Assembly: GCF_900142845.1 (NCBI RefSeq)
Contig: NZ_FSRU01000002.1
Coordinates: forward strand, 2,418,001 to 2,482,000
Origin: Paraburkholderia phenazinium
Lineage (GTDB): Bacteria; Pseudomonadota; Gammaproteobacteria; Burkholderiales; Burkholderiaceae
Length of the DNA stretch: 64,000 bases
Direction of reading: 5' to 3'
Shown one piece after another: positions 1 through 10,306 of the stretch (position 1 is its first letter; every line of letters begins with the position of its first letter). The position numbers and the translations under genes were made by a program. The notes beneath the pieces were generated by a model, which saw only the letters and a program-made list of their open reading frames with translations, made no database searches and was not told where the DNA came from.

Positions 1-29
1 AACGCCGTTGGAGGCGTCTCAAAATTTTC

Positions 30-58
30 TTGACACTCGAATAAAGAGCCTCAACAAT
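30..58 (+). promoter_or_regulatory. candidate sigma-70 promoter of cspA
   Basis: A perfect -35 box TTGACA (30-35) is followed after 17 bases by AACAAT (53-58), a 4/6 match to the -10 consensus. Transcription would start near 65, leaving a leader of about 130 nt before the cspA start. Long leaders are typical of cold-shock mRNAs, where they fold differently with temperature. A 62-codon open frame (8-196, TTG start) overlaps promoter and leader and is not treated as a gene. Confidence 0.6.
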
Positions 59-198
59 CAAGCTGGCACTTTTTTCAGTCAGCCACAAATTCGAAAAAAT
101 GCCGATGGTGAGCTTGTGAGGAGGGAGCGGCTGCAGACTGCGGCCGTTAAGCTTTTCGAGGGCTCGTGGTGGTGTCATGAGTTACAGGGGAAGTAGGT

Positions 199-405
199 AT
201 GGCAACTGGTACGGTCAAATGGTTCAATGACGCGAAAGGTTTCGGATTCATTACGCCCGACGAAGGCGGTGAGGATCTGTTTGCACACTTTTCGGCCATC
301 CAGATGAATGGGTTCAAAACCCTGAAGGAAGGTCAAAAGGTCAGCTTTGAGGTCGTGCAAGGCCCCAAAGGCAAGCAGGCATCGAACATCCAGGCCGCTG
401 CCTGA
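199..405 (+). CDS. cspA: cold-shock protein, CspA family
   Basis: Single-domain cold-shock protein of 68 residues, the usual family length. It binds single-stranded RNA and DNA and acts as an RNA chaperone in the cytoplasm, keeping mRNA unstructured. The RNA-binding motifs are visible: RNP1 KGFGFI near residues 13-18 and RNP2-like DLFAHFSAI near 27-35. The start follows a purine-rich Shine-Dalgarno (AGGGGAAG) a few bases upstream. It is a single-gene unit with its own candidate promoter at 30-58 and a terminator at 431-456. Burkholderia strains carry several csp paralogues; whether this one is cold-induced or constitutive cannot be read from the protein. Confidence 0.95.
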   Translation: MATGTVKWFNDAKGFGFITPDEGGEDLFAHFSAIQMNGFKTLKEGQKVSFEVVQGPKGKQASNIQAAA

Positions 406-430
406 ATCTGTTCGATACCCGTACCCTGGA

Positions 431-456
431 AACCCGGCTTCGTGCCGGGTTTCTTC
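431..456 (+). terminator. rho-independent terminator of cspA
   Basis: GC-rich stem AACCCGGC / GCCGGGTT with a short loop, followed by a T-rich stretch, 26 bases after the cspA stop. Confidence 0.85.
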
Positions 457-534
457 ATTCTGGGGACGCGTTTTGCGCGGCCCGCGTTGCCGGCGTTGCG
501 CGCGGGCCATCCGCGGGTCGGGTTGGGCGCGCCG

Positions 535-2238
535 TCAGATCACTTTAAGCATGCCCATCATGCCGAGGTCCTCGTGTTCGAGGATGTGGCAGTGGAACAT
601 CCGCTCGCCCGCCTGGTTCTGCATCGTAGCGATGCGCACCGTTTCACCCGGTTGCACGTTGACGGTATCGCGCCACGCCAGATAAGGCTCAGGTGTCACG
701 ACACCCTCCTGTTCGCGCTCGAGTATCTGAAATTGCGTGCCGTGCAGATGGAACGGGTGATCCATATCCGTGCGGTTTTCAATCGACCAGCGTTCGACCT
801 CGCCGCGGCGGCTGGTCAGCGTGATGCGCCGGGGATCGAAGCTCGCGCCGTTGATCATGAAGGTCATGCCGGCAGGCATGCCGTTGCGGGATGCGCCGGG
901 ACGGTGCATCGCGGCCATGTCCATCCGCTCCGAAAACACCACGGATTTTTGGCTGACGGGCGCTCCGAGTGGGGATATCTCACGCAGCGTCGTGGGAATG
1001 GCTACCGCGCGACCGGGCGCGTTTGGCGTGCGCGGTTCGAACTGCACGTCGGCAAGCGGGTGGGCGGAATCGGGCGGCAGGCTGCCGTGCGACATGGCCA
1101 TCTTGCGGCGGTCGTAGACCTCGGCGCTCAGGATTGCGCGCGCAGACTGGGCAGACGTCGCGGACCGGTCTGGCTGCGCAGATTCGCCGGATTGCGGCTG
1201 TCCTTCGGGCTCGCGCGTCCCCCCGACGCTCCGGACAATCAACTCTGCACGCTCGCCGGGCGCCAGCAACAGCTCGGTCAGGCCTTCGCGCGCCTGCTGC
1301 AGCAGGCCACCGTCCGTCCCCACTTGCGCAAAGGTGCGCCCCTTCCCTAGCGACAATCTCAGATAGCGGGCATTGCAGGCATTCCATACGCGCCAGCGTT
1401 CGTCCGCCGCCATCACGATGAGCGGACGCCGCGCGCCGTTGACCAGCACGAACTGCCCTTCGCGGCCGTTCATCCAGTCCATCATGTCGTTCGGCGCAAT
1501 CGTGCCGTCGCTCGCGAGCTTCAGATCGGAGAAGAACAGATGGCGCTCGGGCCAGCCGGCGAGCGGATCGACGGCCGCGCGGACCACGATCGGCCCCGCG
1601 AGTCCGCGAAACACCTGTTCGGCCGACATCATATGCGGATGAGGGTGATACCAGTAAGTGCCGGCGCTGCCCGGCGGCAGTGTGAAGCGGTAGATGCGCG
1701 AGGCGCCCGGCGCGACCGGGTCCGACGGATTGCCGTCCTGGTCCGGCGGCACCGGCAAACCGTGCCAATGGATCGTCGACGCTTGTGGCAAGCGGTTCAC
1801 GAAGCGGATTTCAACCGTGTCACCCTCGCGCACATCGATCAGCGGTCCGACAACCTGGCCTTGCATGGCCGCGGTGTCCGGATGGTCGCCGGCCTGTCCG
1901 TACTGCCAGAAGGTCGTCGGGTGGCCGGGCATGAGCGTATGTTGCGCCGGTTGCGCGACCAGCGTGGCCCGGAACACGCCCGCCTCACGGCTTTCGTTGA
2001 CCAGCGTGCGCAATGCGGCAAGCGGCGCGCCGGACGGCAACGCGTCGGGCGCGGCCAGCGCCGCGGCGCCCGGTGTGCGGCCTTGCGCCATGCCGGGCAT
2101 CCCCGGCATATCGGACATGCCTTGCATGCCCGACATGTCGTGCATCCCATGCGCCGCGTCTTGCGCAAGCGCATGACGTCCAAACAGCGACGCCGCGGCG
2201 ACACTCAGCGCGCGGACGAGAAATTCCCTGCGAATCAT
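535..2238 (-). CDS. multicopper oxidase (CopA/CueO type), exported
   Basis: Multicopper oxidase of 567 residues, expected in the periplasm to oxidise Cu(I) or organic substrates with reduction of O2 to water. Copper ligands are all present: HWHG (about 157-160), HPHPH (about 198-202), HPFHLHG in the C-terminal third and the terminal HCHILEHEDLGMM. The N-terminus MIRREFLVRAL with a hydrophobic stretch ending ALAQ looks like a signal sequence with twin arginines. A Met/His-rich segment (about 32-50, repeated GM and DM) resembles copper-scavenging Met motifs. The start at 2238 is preferred over an upstream GTG/ATG frame because AGGAAA precedes it. It lies 135 bases downstream of a small Cys/His-rich exported protein on the same strand, suggesting a copper-resistance unit. 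The exact substrate is not known. Confidence 0.9.
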   Translation of the reverse strand: MIRREFLVRALSVAAASLFGRHALAQDAAHGMHDMSGMQGMSDMPGMPGMAQGRTPGAAALAAPDALPSGAPLAALRTLVNESREAGVFRATLVAQPAQHTLMPGHPTTFWQYGQAGDHPDTAAMQGQVVGPLIDVREGDTVEIRFVNRLPQASTIHWHGLPVPPDQDGNPSDPVAPGASRIYRFTLPPGSAGTYWYHPHPHMMSAEQVFRGLAGPIVVRAAVDPLAGWPERHLFFSDLKLASDGTIAPNDMMDWMNGREGQFVLVNGARRPLIVMAADERWRVWNACNARYLRLSLGKGRTFAQVGTDGGLLQQAREGLTELLLAPGERAELIVRSVGGTREPEGQPQSGESAQPDRSATSAQSARAILSAEVYDRRKMAMSHGSLPPDSAHPLADVQFEPRTPNAPGRAVAIPTTLREISPLGAPVSQKSVVFSERMDMAAMHRPGASRNGMPAGMTFMINGASFDPRRITLTSRRGEVERWSIENRTDMDHPFHLHGTQFQILEREQEGVVTPEPYLAWRDTVNVQPGETVRIATMQNQAGERMFHCHILEHEDLGMMGMLKVI

Positions 2239-2373
2239 CGATCGTTTCCTCTGTTGGAGCACGCGCAGAGCAGCCTGCTCAAGGCGCGCCATCGTTCCGG
2301 GCCCGCATGGCGGGCCATACGGGTCAGCAAGCGTCGTCTGTACATGATCATGGACAGACGATGCCGGAAACGA

Positions 2374-2763
2374 TCAGCCGATGGGCGGCGGTACAGGAGG
2401 AGCGTGGGTCACGCCGTCACGCCGTGGCTCGGCAAACGGCGGAGGAAGCGTGGTGTCGAGTGAACGCGGTTCGAAACGCGCGGTGGTTAACACAGCACCG
2501 CAATGAACGCCGCACGCAGACATGCAGCAGGCGCAGTGGCCATGATCGCGACCACAAGGCGGCTCTCCCGCCACCGCCGTTTCACAGTGGAAAGACAAGC
2601 TGGGCGCGCTATGCAACAACGCGCCCCGATTGCTCGCGACTCCCGCCATCTGCATGGCGACGCCCTTGCCCTGCATAGGCATGACATGCTCGTGTGCAAA
2701 CGCGCCTTGCATGGCTAGCAAGGCAAGGGAAAGCACGATGAGGAATCGCCTGAGACAGATCAT
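2374..2763 (-). CDS. small exported Cys/His-rich protein, probable copper-related
   Basis: A 129-residue protein with a clear signal peptide (MICLRRFLIVLSLALLAMQG, cleavage near AFA-HEH). The mature part begins with a His/Met-rich stretch (HEHVMPMQGKG) and has a cluster of Cys and His in CGRDHGHCACCMSACGVHCG, a plausible metal-binding knot. The C-terminus is proline-rich (PPVPPPIG). It is upstream of, and on the same strand as, the multicopper oxidase, so a joint role in copper binding or delivery is inferred. It may belong to the poorly characterised small proteins found in copper operons (CopL or DUF2946 type), but I cannot assign the family firmly. The ATG at 2763 is chosen because the longer frame lacks a leader. 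Confidence 0.6.
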   Translation of the reverse strand: MICLRRFLIVLSLALLAMQGAFAHEHVMPMQGKGVAMQMAGVASNRGALLHSAPSLSFHCETAVAGEPPCGRDHGHCACCMSACGVHCGAVLTTARFEPRSLDTTLPPPFAEPRRDGVTHAPPVPPPIG

Positions 2764-2928
2764 GGCGGAAGGTGTCGCGCGTCGCGTGTGCGGGTAGTGG
2801 ATCGAAGCATCATAGCGCAGAGTGCATGGCCTCCTGATACCCCGTTGACGAGCGCGCCAAACGAACAACGCCAAAACCATGCCTCAGCAGCCCCGGCCGC
2901 CTTGCAGCGTCGGGCTTGTGCGTTCAGG

Positions 2929-3756
2929 CTACCGGCGAGCGCCCTCTTGCCTCGCCCCGAGACGGCTCGCGGAGCGCTGCAGTTTCAGACTGCGCGCGAG
3001 ATCGCCCCGAAACACGGCTACACCCTGATGGGTAAAGTTCGACCGCGTATCGACCGCCGGCGTGATGCCAATGCTCTCGATGCGCCGGCAGAACGCGTAG
3101 TCCTCGGACAGGTACACGCGCGTTTGCGGATCGATCATCGTGTCGAAGAACGAATAGTGAAGAGACGCCGCCACGCCCGCATCGTCGTCCTCGCGACCCT
3201 GCATCCGCGTGCGGCAGTGAAGCTCCGGAAAGCGCTGGATCAAGGCGCGAAACACCTCGCGCTTGATGAGCATGAATCCGGTGGGCGCGTAGAGGACATC
3301 CAGAAAGCCATCCGCGTCGGGCTCGAGCTTGCCGGTGCGCGCCACGGCCGGGTAAGTCGCGAAGCGGGCCTGAAAATCGGCCTTGGTGGTGCCGACCGCC
3401 AAAGGTTCGGACAAACCGGAACGCGGCCAGCCGTCCGATTTCAGCGGATACACGCCCGCCACCACCGGCCGGTCCGCCTTCAGAAGCCGCACCACATCGG
3501 CACCCTTGAAACCGATGTCGCCGTCAATCCACATCAGATGCGTGAAGCGGCTGTCCGCGAGGAACTCGGCGACCATCGTGTTGCGGGCGCGAGTAATGAG
3601 GCTATCGAAGCTGTTGAAATGCGTCTGCAGACCGAACCCATAACGCTCGGAGGTCTCGTACAGGTCAAGGAGGCCAAGGACATAGTCCGTCGCGACCACC
3701 GAGCCATAGCTGGGTGTCGCCACATAAACATTCGCGCGAATCTTCTCGTCCGTCAT
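2929..3756 (-). CDS. GT-A-like glycosyltransferase family protein
   Basis: Cytosolic protein of 275 residues with the look of a GT-A fold. The N-terminus has an Rossmann-like start (ANVYVATPSYGS) and a DGD metal-binding motif in LMWIDGDIGF (residues about 78-80), the position where DXD binds the nucleotide-sugar metal. A second acidic patch YLSEDYAFCRR near 235 resembles the catalytic ED region of such enzymes. The donor and acceptor are unknown. The start at 3756 follows a strong GAAGAGGAAGAG Shine-Dalgarno. It stands alone, with AT-rich intergenic DNA upstream, so no pathway can be inferred from neighbours. Confidence 0.6.
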   Translation of the reverse strand: MTDEKIRANVYVATPSYGSVVATDYVLGLLDLYETSERYGFGLQTHFNSFDSLITRARNTMVAEFLADSRFTHLMWIDGDIGFKGADVVRLLKADRPVVAGVYPLKSDGWPRSGLSEPLAVGTTKADFQARFATYPAVARTGKLEPDADGFLDVLYAPTGFMLIKREVFRALIQRFPELHCRTRMQGREDDDAGVAASLHYSFFDTMIDPQTRVYLSEDYAFCRRIESIGITPAVDTRSNFTHQGVAVFRGDLARSLKLQRSASRLGARQEGARR

Positions 3757-4300
3757 TCTCTTCCTCTTCGAATATCGAGCGCGCCATGGTGCGGCCAAAC
3801 CAGCGCCGACGACGCACGTACCAAAGTCGCAAACTTATATCAGAGGGGGTGATTTCGAACCATACGAGCCGAGGCTCTGCGGTTTATCAGGATGTTTTTT
3901 TAAGATGACCAATCAGCCTGTAGTCCGTCCTATCGGACTCAAACGAAAAATTAAGAATACCGAATTATTTTTATTTATGAACAGGGCATTAAAACATGGG
4001 AGCTGATGCGTCGAGTGATGCAGAGCAACCGTTGTGGGGTCTGCGAAGCTCGTTTGTGAGATGGAGTACTGGATACCCCCTGCGACAATTCGTCGCAGCG
4101 GAGACAGCGGCGCTTGCGACGGCGCATTGCCTGGCGGACCGTCAGTCTGAGCCCCATTCCTTCGCCTGATATTTCGTCATCCATAAGGAATCGCCGGAAG
4201 GTAACGAGGTCGCATCCACCTGGACATGCTGGTCACGCTGGCGGTACGCGCCGGCCTGCATCCGCGCGTGGCGCTCGAGGCCGCGTGATACACGCTCGAT
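3757..4300. other. AT-richer intergenic stretch, no intact gene
   Basis: About 540 bases between the glycosyltransferase gene and the icd terminator. The part near 3885-3995 is clearly richer in A+T than the surroundings. No intact gene is seen. The only coding-like signal is the decayed regulator remnant at 4187-4288. Small hairpins (for example CTGCGAC..GTCGCAG near 4080-4098) have no T-run. Confidence 0.5.
4187..4288 (+). pseudogene. remnant of an XRE/HigA-like regulator (C-terminal end)
   Basis: In one frame the DNA reads GIAGR, a stop, then RGRIHLDMLVTLAVRAGLHP and a natural TGA at 4286. This resembles the end of small XRE-type DNA-binding proteins of the HigA-antitoxin kind, where a helix G-[IV]-S-x-x-[RK] is followed by RGKI-(hydrophobic)-LD-L-V-x-x-A-x-R-A-G-L. 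In-frame stops at 4184 and 4202 and the missing N-terminal half show that it is not functional. No toxin partner was seen nearby. The assignment rests on pattern memory only. Confidence 0.35.
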
Positions 4301-4338
4301 TAAAAAAACCCCGGATGCCACAGGCATACCGGGGTTTC
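4301..4338 (-). terminator. rho-independent terminator of icd
   Basis: On the minus strand a long stem AAACCCCGG...CCGGGGTTT (one bulged base) is followed by seven T residues, 33 bases past the icd stop. Confidence 0.85.
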
Positions 4339-4370
4339 TGAGTGAGCCGGCAACAAGCCGAACTTCACGC

Positions 4371-5627
4371 TCACATATTCTCGATCAACACCTGACCAAA
4401 GCCCGAACACGACACTTGCGTCGCACCTTCCATCAGACGCGCGAAGTCGTAGGTGACGCGCTTTTGCAGAATCGACGCTTCCATCGACTTGATGATGATG
4501 TCCGCCGCTTCGAACCAGCCGAGGTGGCGCAGCATCATTTCCGCCGAGAGAATTTCCGAGCCTGGATTCACGTAGTCCTTGCCCGCGTATTTCGGCGCCG
4601 TGCCGTGGGTGGCTTCGAACATCGCCACCGAATCCGACAGGTTGGCGCCCGGCGCAATCCCGATACCGCCCACCTGCGCCGCGAGCGCATCCGAAACATA
4701 GTCGCCGTTCAGGTTCAGCGTGGCGATCACGTCGTATTCGGCCGGACGCAGCAGGATCTGCTGCAGGAATGCGTCGGCAATCACGTCCTTGACGACAATG
4801 TCGCTACCCGTCTTCGGGTTCTTGAACTTCATCCACGGGCCGCCGTCCACCAGTTCCGCGCCGAATTCCTTCTGCGCCAGCGCGTAGCCCCAGTCACGGA
4901 ACGCGCCTTCGGTGAACTTCATGATGTTGCCCTTGTGCACCAGCGTGAGCGAGCGGCGATCGTTGTCGATCGCGTACTGCAGCGCCTTGCGCACCAGACG
5001 TTCCGTGCCCTCCTGCGACACCGGCTTGATGCCGATGGCCGACGTCTCCGGGAAACGGATCTTCTTCACACCCATTTCTTCGCGCAGGAACTTGATGACC
5101 TTCTTGGCCTGTTCGGAACCCGCGGCCCATTCGATACCGGCGTAGATGTCTTCCGAGTTCTCGCGGAAGATCACCATGTTGGTCTTTTCCGGTTCACGCA
5201 CCGGCGAAGGCACGCCCTTGAAGTACTGCACCGGGCGCAGGCAGACGTACAGATCCAGTTCCTGGCGCAGCGCCACGTTCAGCGAGCGGATGCCGCCACC
5301 CACCGGCGTTGTGAGCGGGCCCTTGATCGACACCACGTATTCCTTCACCACGGCCAGCGTTTCTTCCGGCAGCCACACGTCCGGACCATAGACACGGGTC
5401 GCCTTCTCGCCGGCAAAGACTTCCATCCAATGGATCTTCTTCTTGCCGGCGTAGGCTTTCTCGACCGCCGCATCGACCACCTTGATCATGACCGGCGTGA
5501 TGTCGGTACCCGTACCGTCGCCTTCGATGTACGGAATGATCGGTTGGTCAGAAACATTGAGCGAGTAGTCTGCGTTGACAGTGATCTTGTCTCCGCCCGT
5601 CGGAACCTTGATGTGCTGATACGGCAT
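4371..5627 (-). CDS. icd: isocitrate dehydrogenase, NADP-dependent
   Basis: TCA-cycle enzyme that oxidatively decarboxylates isocitrate to 2-oxoglutarate, making NADPH in the cytosol. The 418-residue length fits the homodimeric bacterial Icd family. The phosphorylatable substrate-site region [13 protein letters not shown] and the C-terminal [28 protein letters not shown] block (split across nucleotide- and metal-binding residues) are both typical. The ATG at 5627 is preferred because the family begins near MPYQHIKVP. Single-gene unit with a terminator at 4301-4338. A 24-bp perfect palindrome lies 204 bases upstream of its start codon (5831-5854) and could be an operator. Confidence 0.95.
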   Translation of the reverse strand: MPYQHIKVPTGGDKITVNADYSLNVSDQPIIPYIEGDGTGTDITPVMIKVVDAAVEKAYAGKKKIHWMEVFAGEKATRVYGPDVWLPEETLAVVKEYVVSIKGPLTTPVGGGIRSLNVALRQELDLYVCLRPVQYFKGVPSPVREPEKTNMVIFRENSEDIYAGIEWAAGSEQAKKVIKFLREEMGVKKIRFPETSAIGIKPVSQEGTERLVRKALQYAIDNDRRSLTLVHKGNIMKFTEGAFRDWGYALAQKEFGAELVDGGPWMKFKNPKTGSDIVVKDVIADAFLQQILLRPAEYDVIATLNLNGDYVSDALAAQVGGIGIAPGANLSDSVAMFEATHGTAPKYAGKDYVNPGSEILSAEMMLRHLGWFEAADIIIKSMEASILQKRVTYDFARLMEGATQVSCSGFGQVLIENM

Positions 5628-5830
5628 GATCGGACTCCAGTGATGGCTGTTCTGGTGAAGCAGATGGGGACTGCGGAACTGGGCGCTCCTCGTTACGCGC
5701 AATGCCGAACGCCTGCAAGCGGCCGAACGGCCATTCTAGCCCACGGTGAAGACCACAGGCGCCGGCCGCGGCCTGGGGTTTTCAGGCAGGGCGAGGCAAC
5801 GATAGCGGGATTCGGAGAGAGCATCGGTGT

Positions 5831-5854
5831 CTTATGTCTTATATAAGACATAAG
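5831..5854. promoter_or_regulatory. 24-bp perfect palindrome between icd and rluE
   Basis: CTTATGTCTTAT is followed directly by its exact reverse complement, giving a 24-bp perfect dyad in an otherwise unremarkable 355-base divergent intergenic region (5628-5982). The size, AT-rich core and central TATA are like operators of GntR/FadR-type dimers. It is 204 bases from the icd start and 129 from the rluE start, so it could serve either gene. No T-run follows, so it is not a terminator. Confidence 0.55.
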
Positions 5855-5982
5855 ATCTACCATGGCCGATTATGCATTATTATCCCGCCATTTGCCACAC
5901 AACCTGCCCAGCCGGGCGTCGAACGGGTGCCAGCCGGCGCCGGGAGAGACACCCAAACCGGCCGGTGTCCGCCGGATTCCGC

Positions 5983-6552
5983 ATGCGCCTCCTTGCCCTC
6001 AACAAGCCGTTCGGTACCATCTGCCAGTTCTCGCCGCACGAAACCCGCGCGTCGCTTGCGGATTGGGTCAAGGTCCCCGGCGTCTATCCGGCCGGCCGCC
6101 TCGATTCCGATAGCGAAGGCCTGCTGCTGCTCACCGACGACGGCACGCTGCAGGCGCGCATCGCCGAGCCGCGTCACAAGCTCGTCAAGCGCTACTGGGC
6201 CCAGGTCGAAGGTGCGCCGGATCAGGCGGTGCTCACGAAGCTCGCAAGCGGCGTCGATCTCGGCGACTTTGTGACACGCCCCTGTCATGCCCAACTGATC
6301 GAACCGCCCGCGACCCTCTGGCCGCGCAATCCGCCCATTCGTTTTCGCGCGGCGATCCCCACCACCTGGATCGAACTGTCGATCACCGAAGGCAAGAACC
6401 GTCAGGTCCGCCGCATGACGGCGGCCGTCGGCTTCCCCACTCTGAGGCTCGTGCGTGTGGGCATCGGCGCGCTCGATATTTTTTCGCTCGGCCTTGAGCC
6501 CGGCGCCTCGCTCGACCTCGCTCCGCGCGCACCGTGGGACGGCATCCGTTGA
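5983..6552 (+). CDS. rluE: 23S rRNA pseudouridine synthase, RluE-like
   Basis: A 189-residue pseudouridine synthase of the RsuA/RluB/E/F family without an S4 domain, which is the RluE layout (RluE modifies U2457 of 23S rRNA). The catalytic motif GRLDSDSEGLLLLT (about residues 36-49) contains the catalytic Asp, and the C-terminal block EGKNRQVRRMTAAVG is the family signature. The longer frame from 5872 encodes no leader, and the family starts at MRLLALNKPFGT, so 5983 was chosen. No partner genes: it stands alone between icd and the Ala/Lys-rich protein. Confidence 0.85.
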   Translation: MRLLALNKPFGTICQFSPHETRASLADWVKVPGVYPAGRLDSDSEGLLLLTDDGTLQARIAEPRHKLVKRYWAQVEGAPDQAVLTKLASGVDLGDFVTRPCHAQLIEPPATLWPRNPPIRFRAAIPTTWIELSITEGKNRQVRRMTAAVGFPTLRLVRVGIGALDIFSLGLEPGASLDLAPRAPWDGIR

Positions 6553-6935
6553 TGCTTAAGGTTTAGGCAAAGTCCCGCTAAACCGTTGTATCCGCAAGCA
6601 TTTTTTATTTGTGTCATTTCCATTGCGGCGCTTCGCCGGGCGCCATTGGCCTTTACATCGCGGCGGAATAAATATTCCCGAAAATTTGCGTCAACCGCGT
6701 CGCGAGTTCACGCGTTATTCGACGCAGATGCCGCCCGAAGCTATCCGGCATTCAGCCTTGAGGGCCTTTGTGCAAGCCGTTCTTGCGGTCAGTGCAGGGA
6801 GTCCGAGCGCTAGCAGACGCGTCACGAAAATTTGTTGATGCGGCTGTCAACCGAAAGGTGGATGGCACGTTTACCGACATGACTCATATATAACCGGGTC
6901 ATTTGGTTAATTAACTAAAGCTGAGGATTCACAAA
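6553..6935. other. intergenic stretch, no gene seen
   Basis: 383 bases without a convincing coding frame or clear terminator. The last 80 bases are AT-rich, with a TATAAC (6889-6894) that could be a -10 element for the next gene, but no good -35 box stands at the right distance. Confidence 0.5.
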
Positions 6936-7145
6936 ATGAACAAACTGATCGCCGCTCTGGTCGCTGGCCTCTTCGCAACGGCAGCATTCGCACAAGCTTC
7001 GGCACCGGTCGCAGCTTCGGCAGCTCCGGCAGCTCCGGCAGCAGCAGCTTCGTCGGCAAAGAAGACCACGAAGAAGGCAGCACACAAGAAGGCATCGAAG
7101 AAGAAGGCAGCAGCTGCTGCTGCAGCTTCGGGCGCTTCGGAGTAA
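6936..7145 (+). CDS. tiny exported Ala/Lys-rich protein
   Basis: A 69-residue protein with a short signal peptide (MNKLIAALVAGLFATAAFAQ, cleavage after AFA). The mature part of about 50 residues is almost only Ala, Lys, Ser and Pro: an APAAPAAAASS linker, then KKTTKKAAHKK and KKKAAAAAAAS. It resembles the C-terminal tail of histone H1-like proteins but is exported. No known function. AAGCTGAGGATTC just upstream offers a Shine-Dalgarno. A strong terminator follows at 7202-7237, so it is its own transcript. Biased composition makes homology searching hard. Confidence 0.75.
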   Translation: MNKLIAALVAGLFATAAFAQASAPVAASAAPAAPAAAASSAKKTTKKAAHKKASKKKAAAAAAASGASE

Positions 7146-7201
7146 GTTTGTTGTAAAAACGCAGTCAAGAACTAGCAGCACTTGCCGTTCTTACGGCGTT
7201 G

Positions 7202-7237
7202 AAAGGCAGATCACCGCAAGGCGATCTGCCTTTTTGT
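7202..7237 (+). terminator. rho-independent terminator
   Basis: An 11-bp perfect stem AAAGGCAGATC / GATCTGCCTTT with a 10-base loop is followed by a T-rich run, 57 bases after the small Ala/Lys-rich gene. Confidence 0.9.
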
Positions 7238-7301
7238 TTTTGACGTGCTCTGACGCGCTCGCGTAACATGCGCGGGTTAATTTCCTGCCTGGAGTCCTGC
7301 C

Positions 7302-7808
7302 GTGCGAATTTCCCTGCGCTCGTTGTTTGCGCGTTTTGCGTTTGCTGTTGCATTGCCGTTGGCTGCCGCTTCATTCACGCTGGCCCCTGTCCATAGCGCC
7401 TACGCGCAGCAGATGCCGCCCGGTGCGAAGCAGCCCGGCGACTTCCCGCGCACCAGGCTGACGGTCGGCATGTTCGTCATCGACGCCGCCGTGGCCGCCA
7501 ACGATCCGGATCGCGAGCAAGGCCTGATGTACCGTACGCAACTCGCGCCCAACGAAGGCATGCTGTTCGTGTTCAACGAGAACGCCGTGCACTGCTTCTG
7601 GATGAAGAACACGTTGATCCCGCTGTCGATCGCCTTCATGCGCGCCGACGGCACGATCACCGACATCGACGAAATGGATGCCGAGACCACCAACAACCAT
7701 TGCCCGCGCAACAACGGCGTCTATGCGCTGGAAATGAGCAAGAACTGGTTCGAGTCGAAGGGCATCAAGGCGGGGATGACGATGCAGGGCCTGCCCGCGG
7801 CACAGTAA
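7302..7808 (+). CDS. DUF192 family exported protein
   Basis: A 168-residue protein with a signal peptide ending SAYAQQ (about residue 36) and a DUF192 domain of about 120 residues. Family hallmarks are the block DREQGLMYRTQLAPNEGMLF, then HCFWMKNTLIPLSIAFM, and a later DIDEMDAETT. The biochemical role of DUF192 is not established. It starts with GTG at 7302, downstream of a GGAG box. It lies between two terminators, so it is monocistronic. Confidence 0.8.
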   Translation: MRISLRSLFARFAFAVALPLAAASFTLAPVHSAYAQQMPPGAKQPGDFPRTRLTVGMFVIDAAVAANDPDREQGLMYRTQLAPNEGMLFVFNENAVHCFWMKNTLIPLSIAFMRADGTITDIDEMDAETTNNHCPRNNGVYALEMSKNWFESKGIKAGMTMQGLPAAQ

Positions 7809-7913
7809 GCGCAGTAGGCGCGCTCAGCGCAGGCAGAAGGCCGAGGACACGTACGCGGCCGCCGGCCGACCAGGCGTCGGCCTTTCGCCTTCCCGCCGCC
7901 CGCCCCATCCGCG

Positions 7914-7947
7914 AAGCCGGTGGCCCTCCAGGACCACCGGCTTTTTT
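7914..7947 (+). terminator. rho-independent terminator after the DUF192 gene
   Basis: Ten-bp stem AAGCCGGTGG / CCACCGGCTT with a 10-base loop, then a run of T. Confidence 0.85.
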
Positions 7948-8126
7948 GCACCTGCACACGCCGCCGCAACGCCCACGGGCTGGCCGTCACGCCCGCCTGG
8001 CAAGAATCCTGCAAAAGCGGGTGTCACGCGCTATGCTTATAGTCTTACAGCAGCACCGAGATCGTCCGGGCGGCTTCGCGCGCCGCGCGACGCCCGTCAC
8101 CGGCGAACCACTCCAAGGAGGTTCAC

Positions 8127-10232
<2,106 letters not shown>

Positions 10233-10253
10233 GCGCTGAAACCTGGCTTGGAA

Positions 10254-10284
10254 AAGGCCCGTTCATTGCGAGCGGGCTTTTTTT
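10254..10284 (+). terminator. rho-independent terminator of fusA
   Basis: Stem GCCCGTTC / GAGCGGGC (one G-U pair), five-base loop, then a run of seven T. Confidence 0.85.
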
Positions 10285-10306
10285 CGCCAGCGACCGGAGA
10301 CACGCC

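Noticed and set aside
8..196. 62-codon open frame before cspA
   Set aside because: It covers the likely promoter and leader, with TTG start and no Shine-Dalgarno.
4416..5846. 476-codon open frame antisense to icd
   Set aside because: Shadow of icd; His/Arg/Asp-rich translation typical of antisense GC-rich frames.
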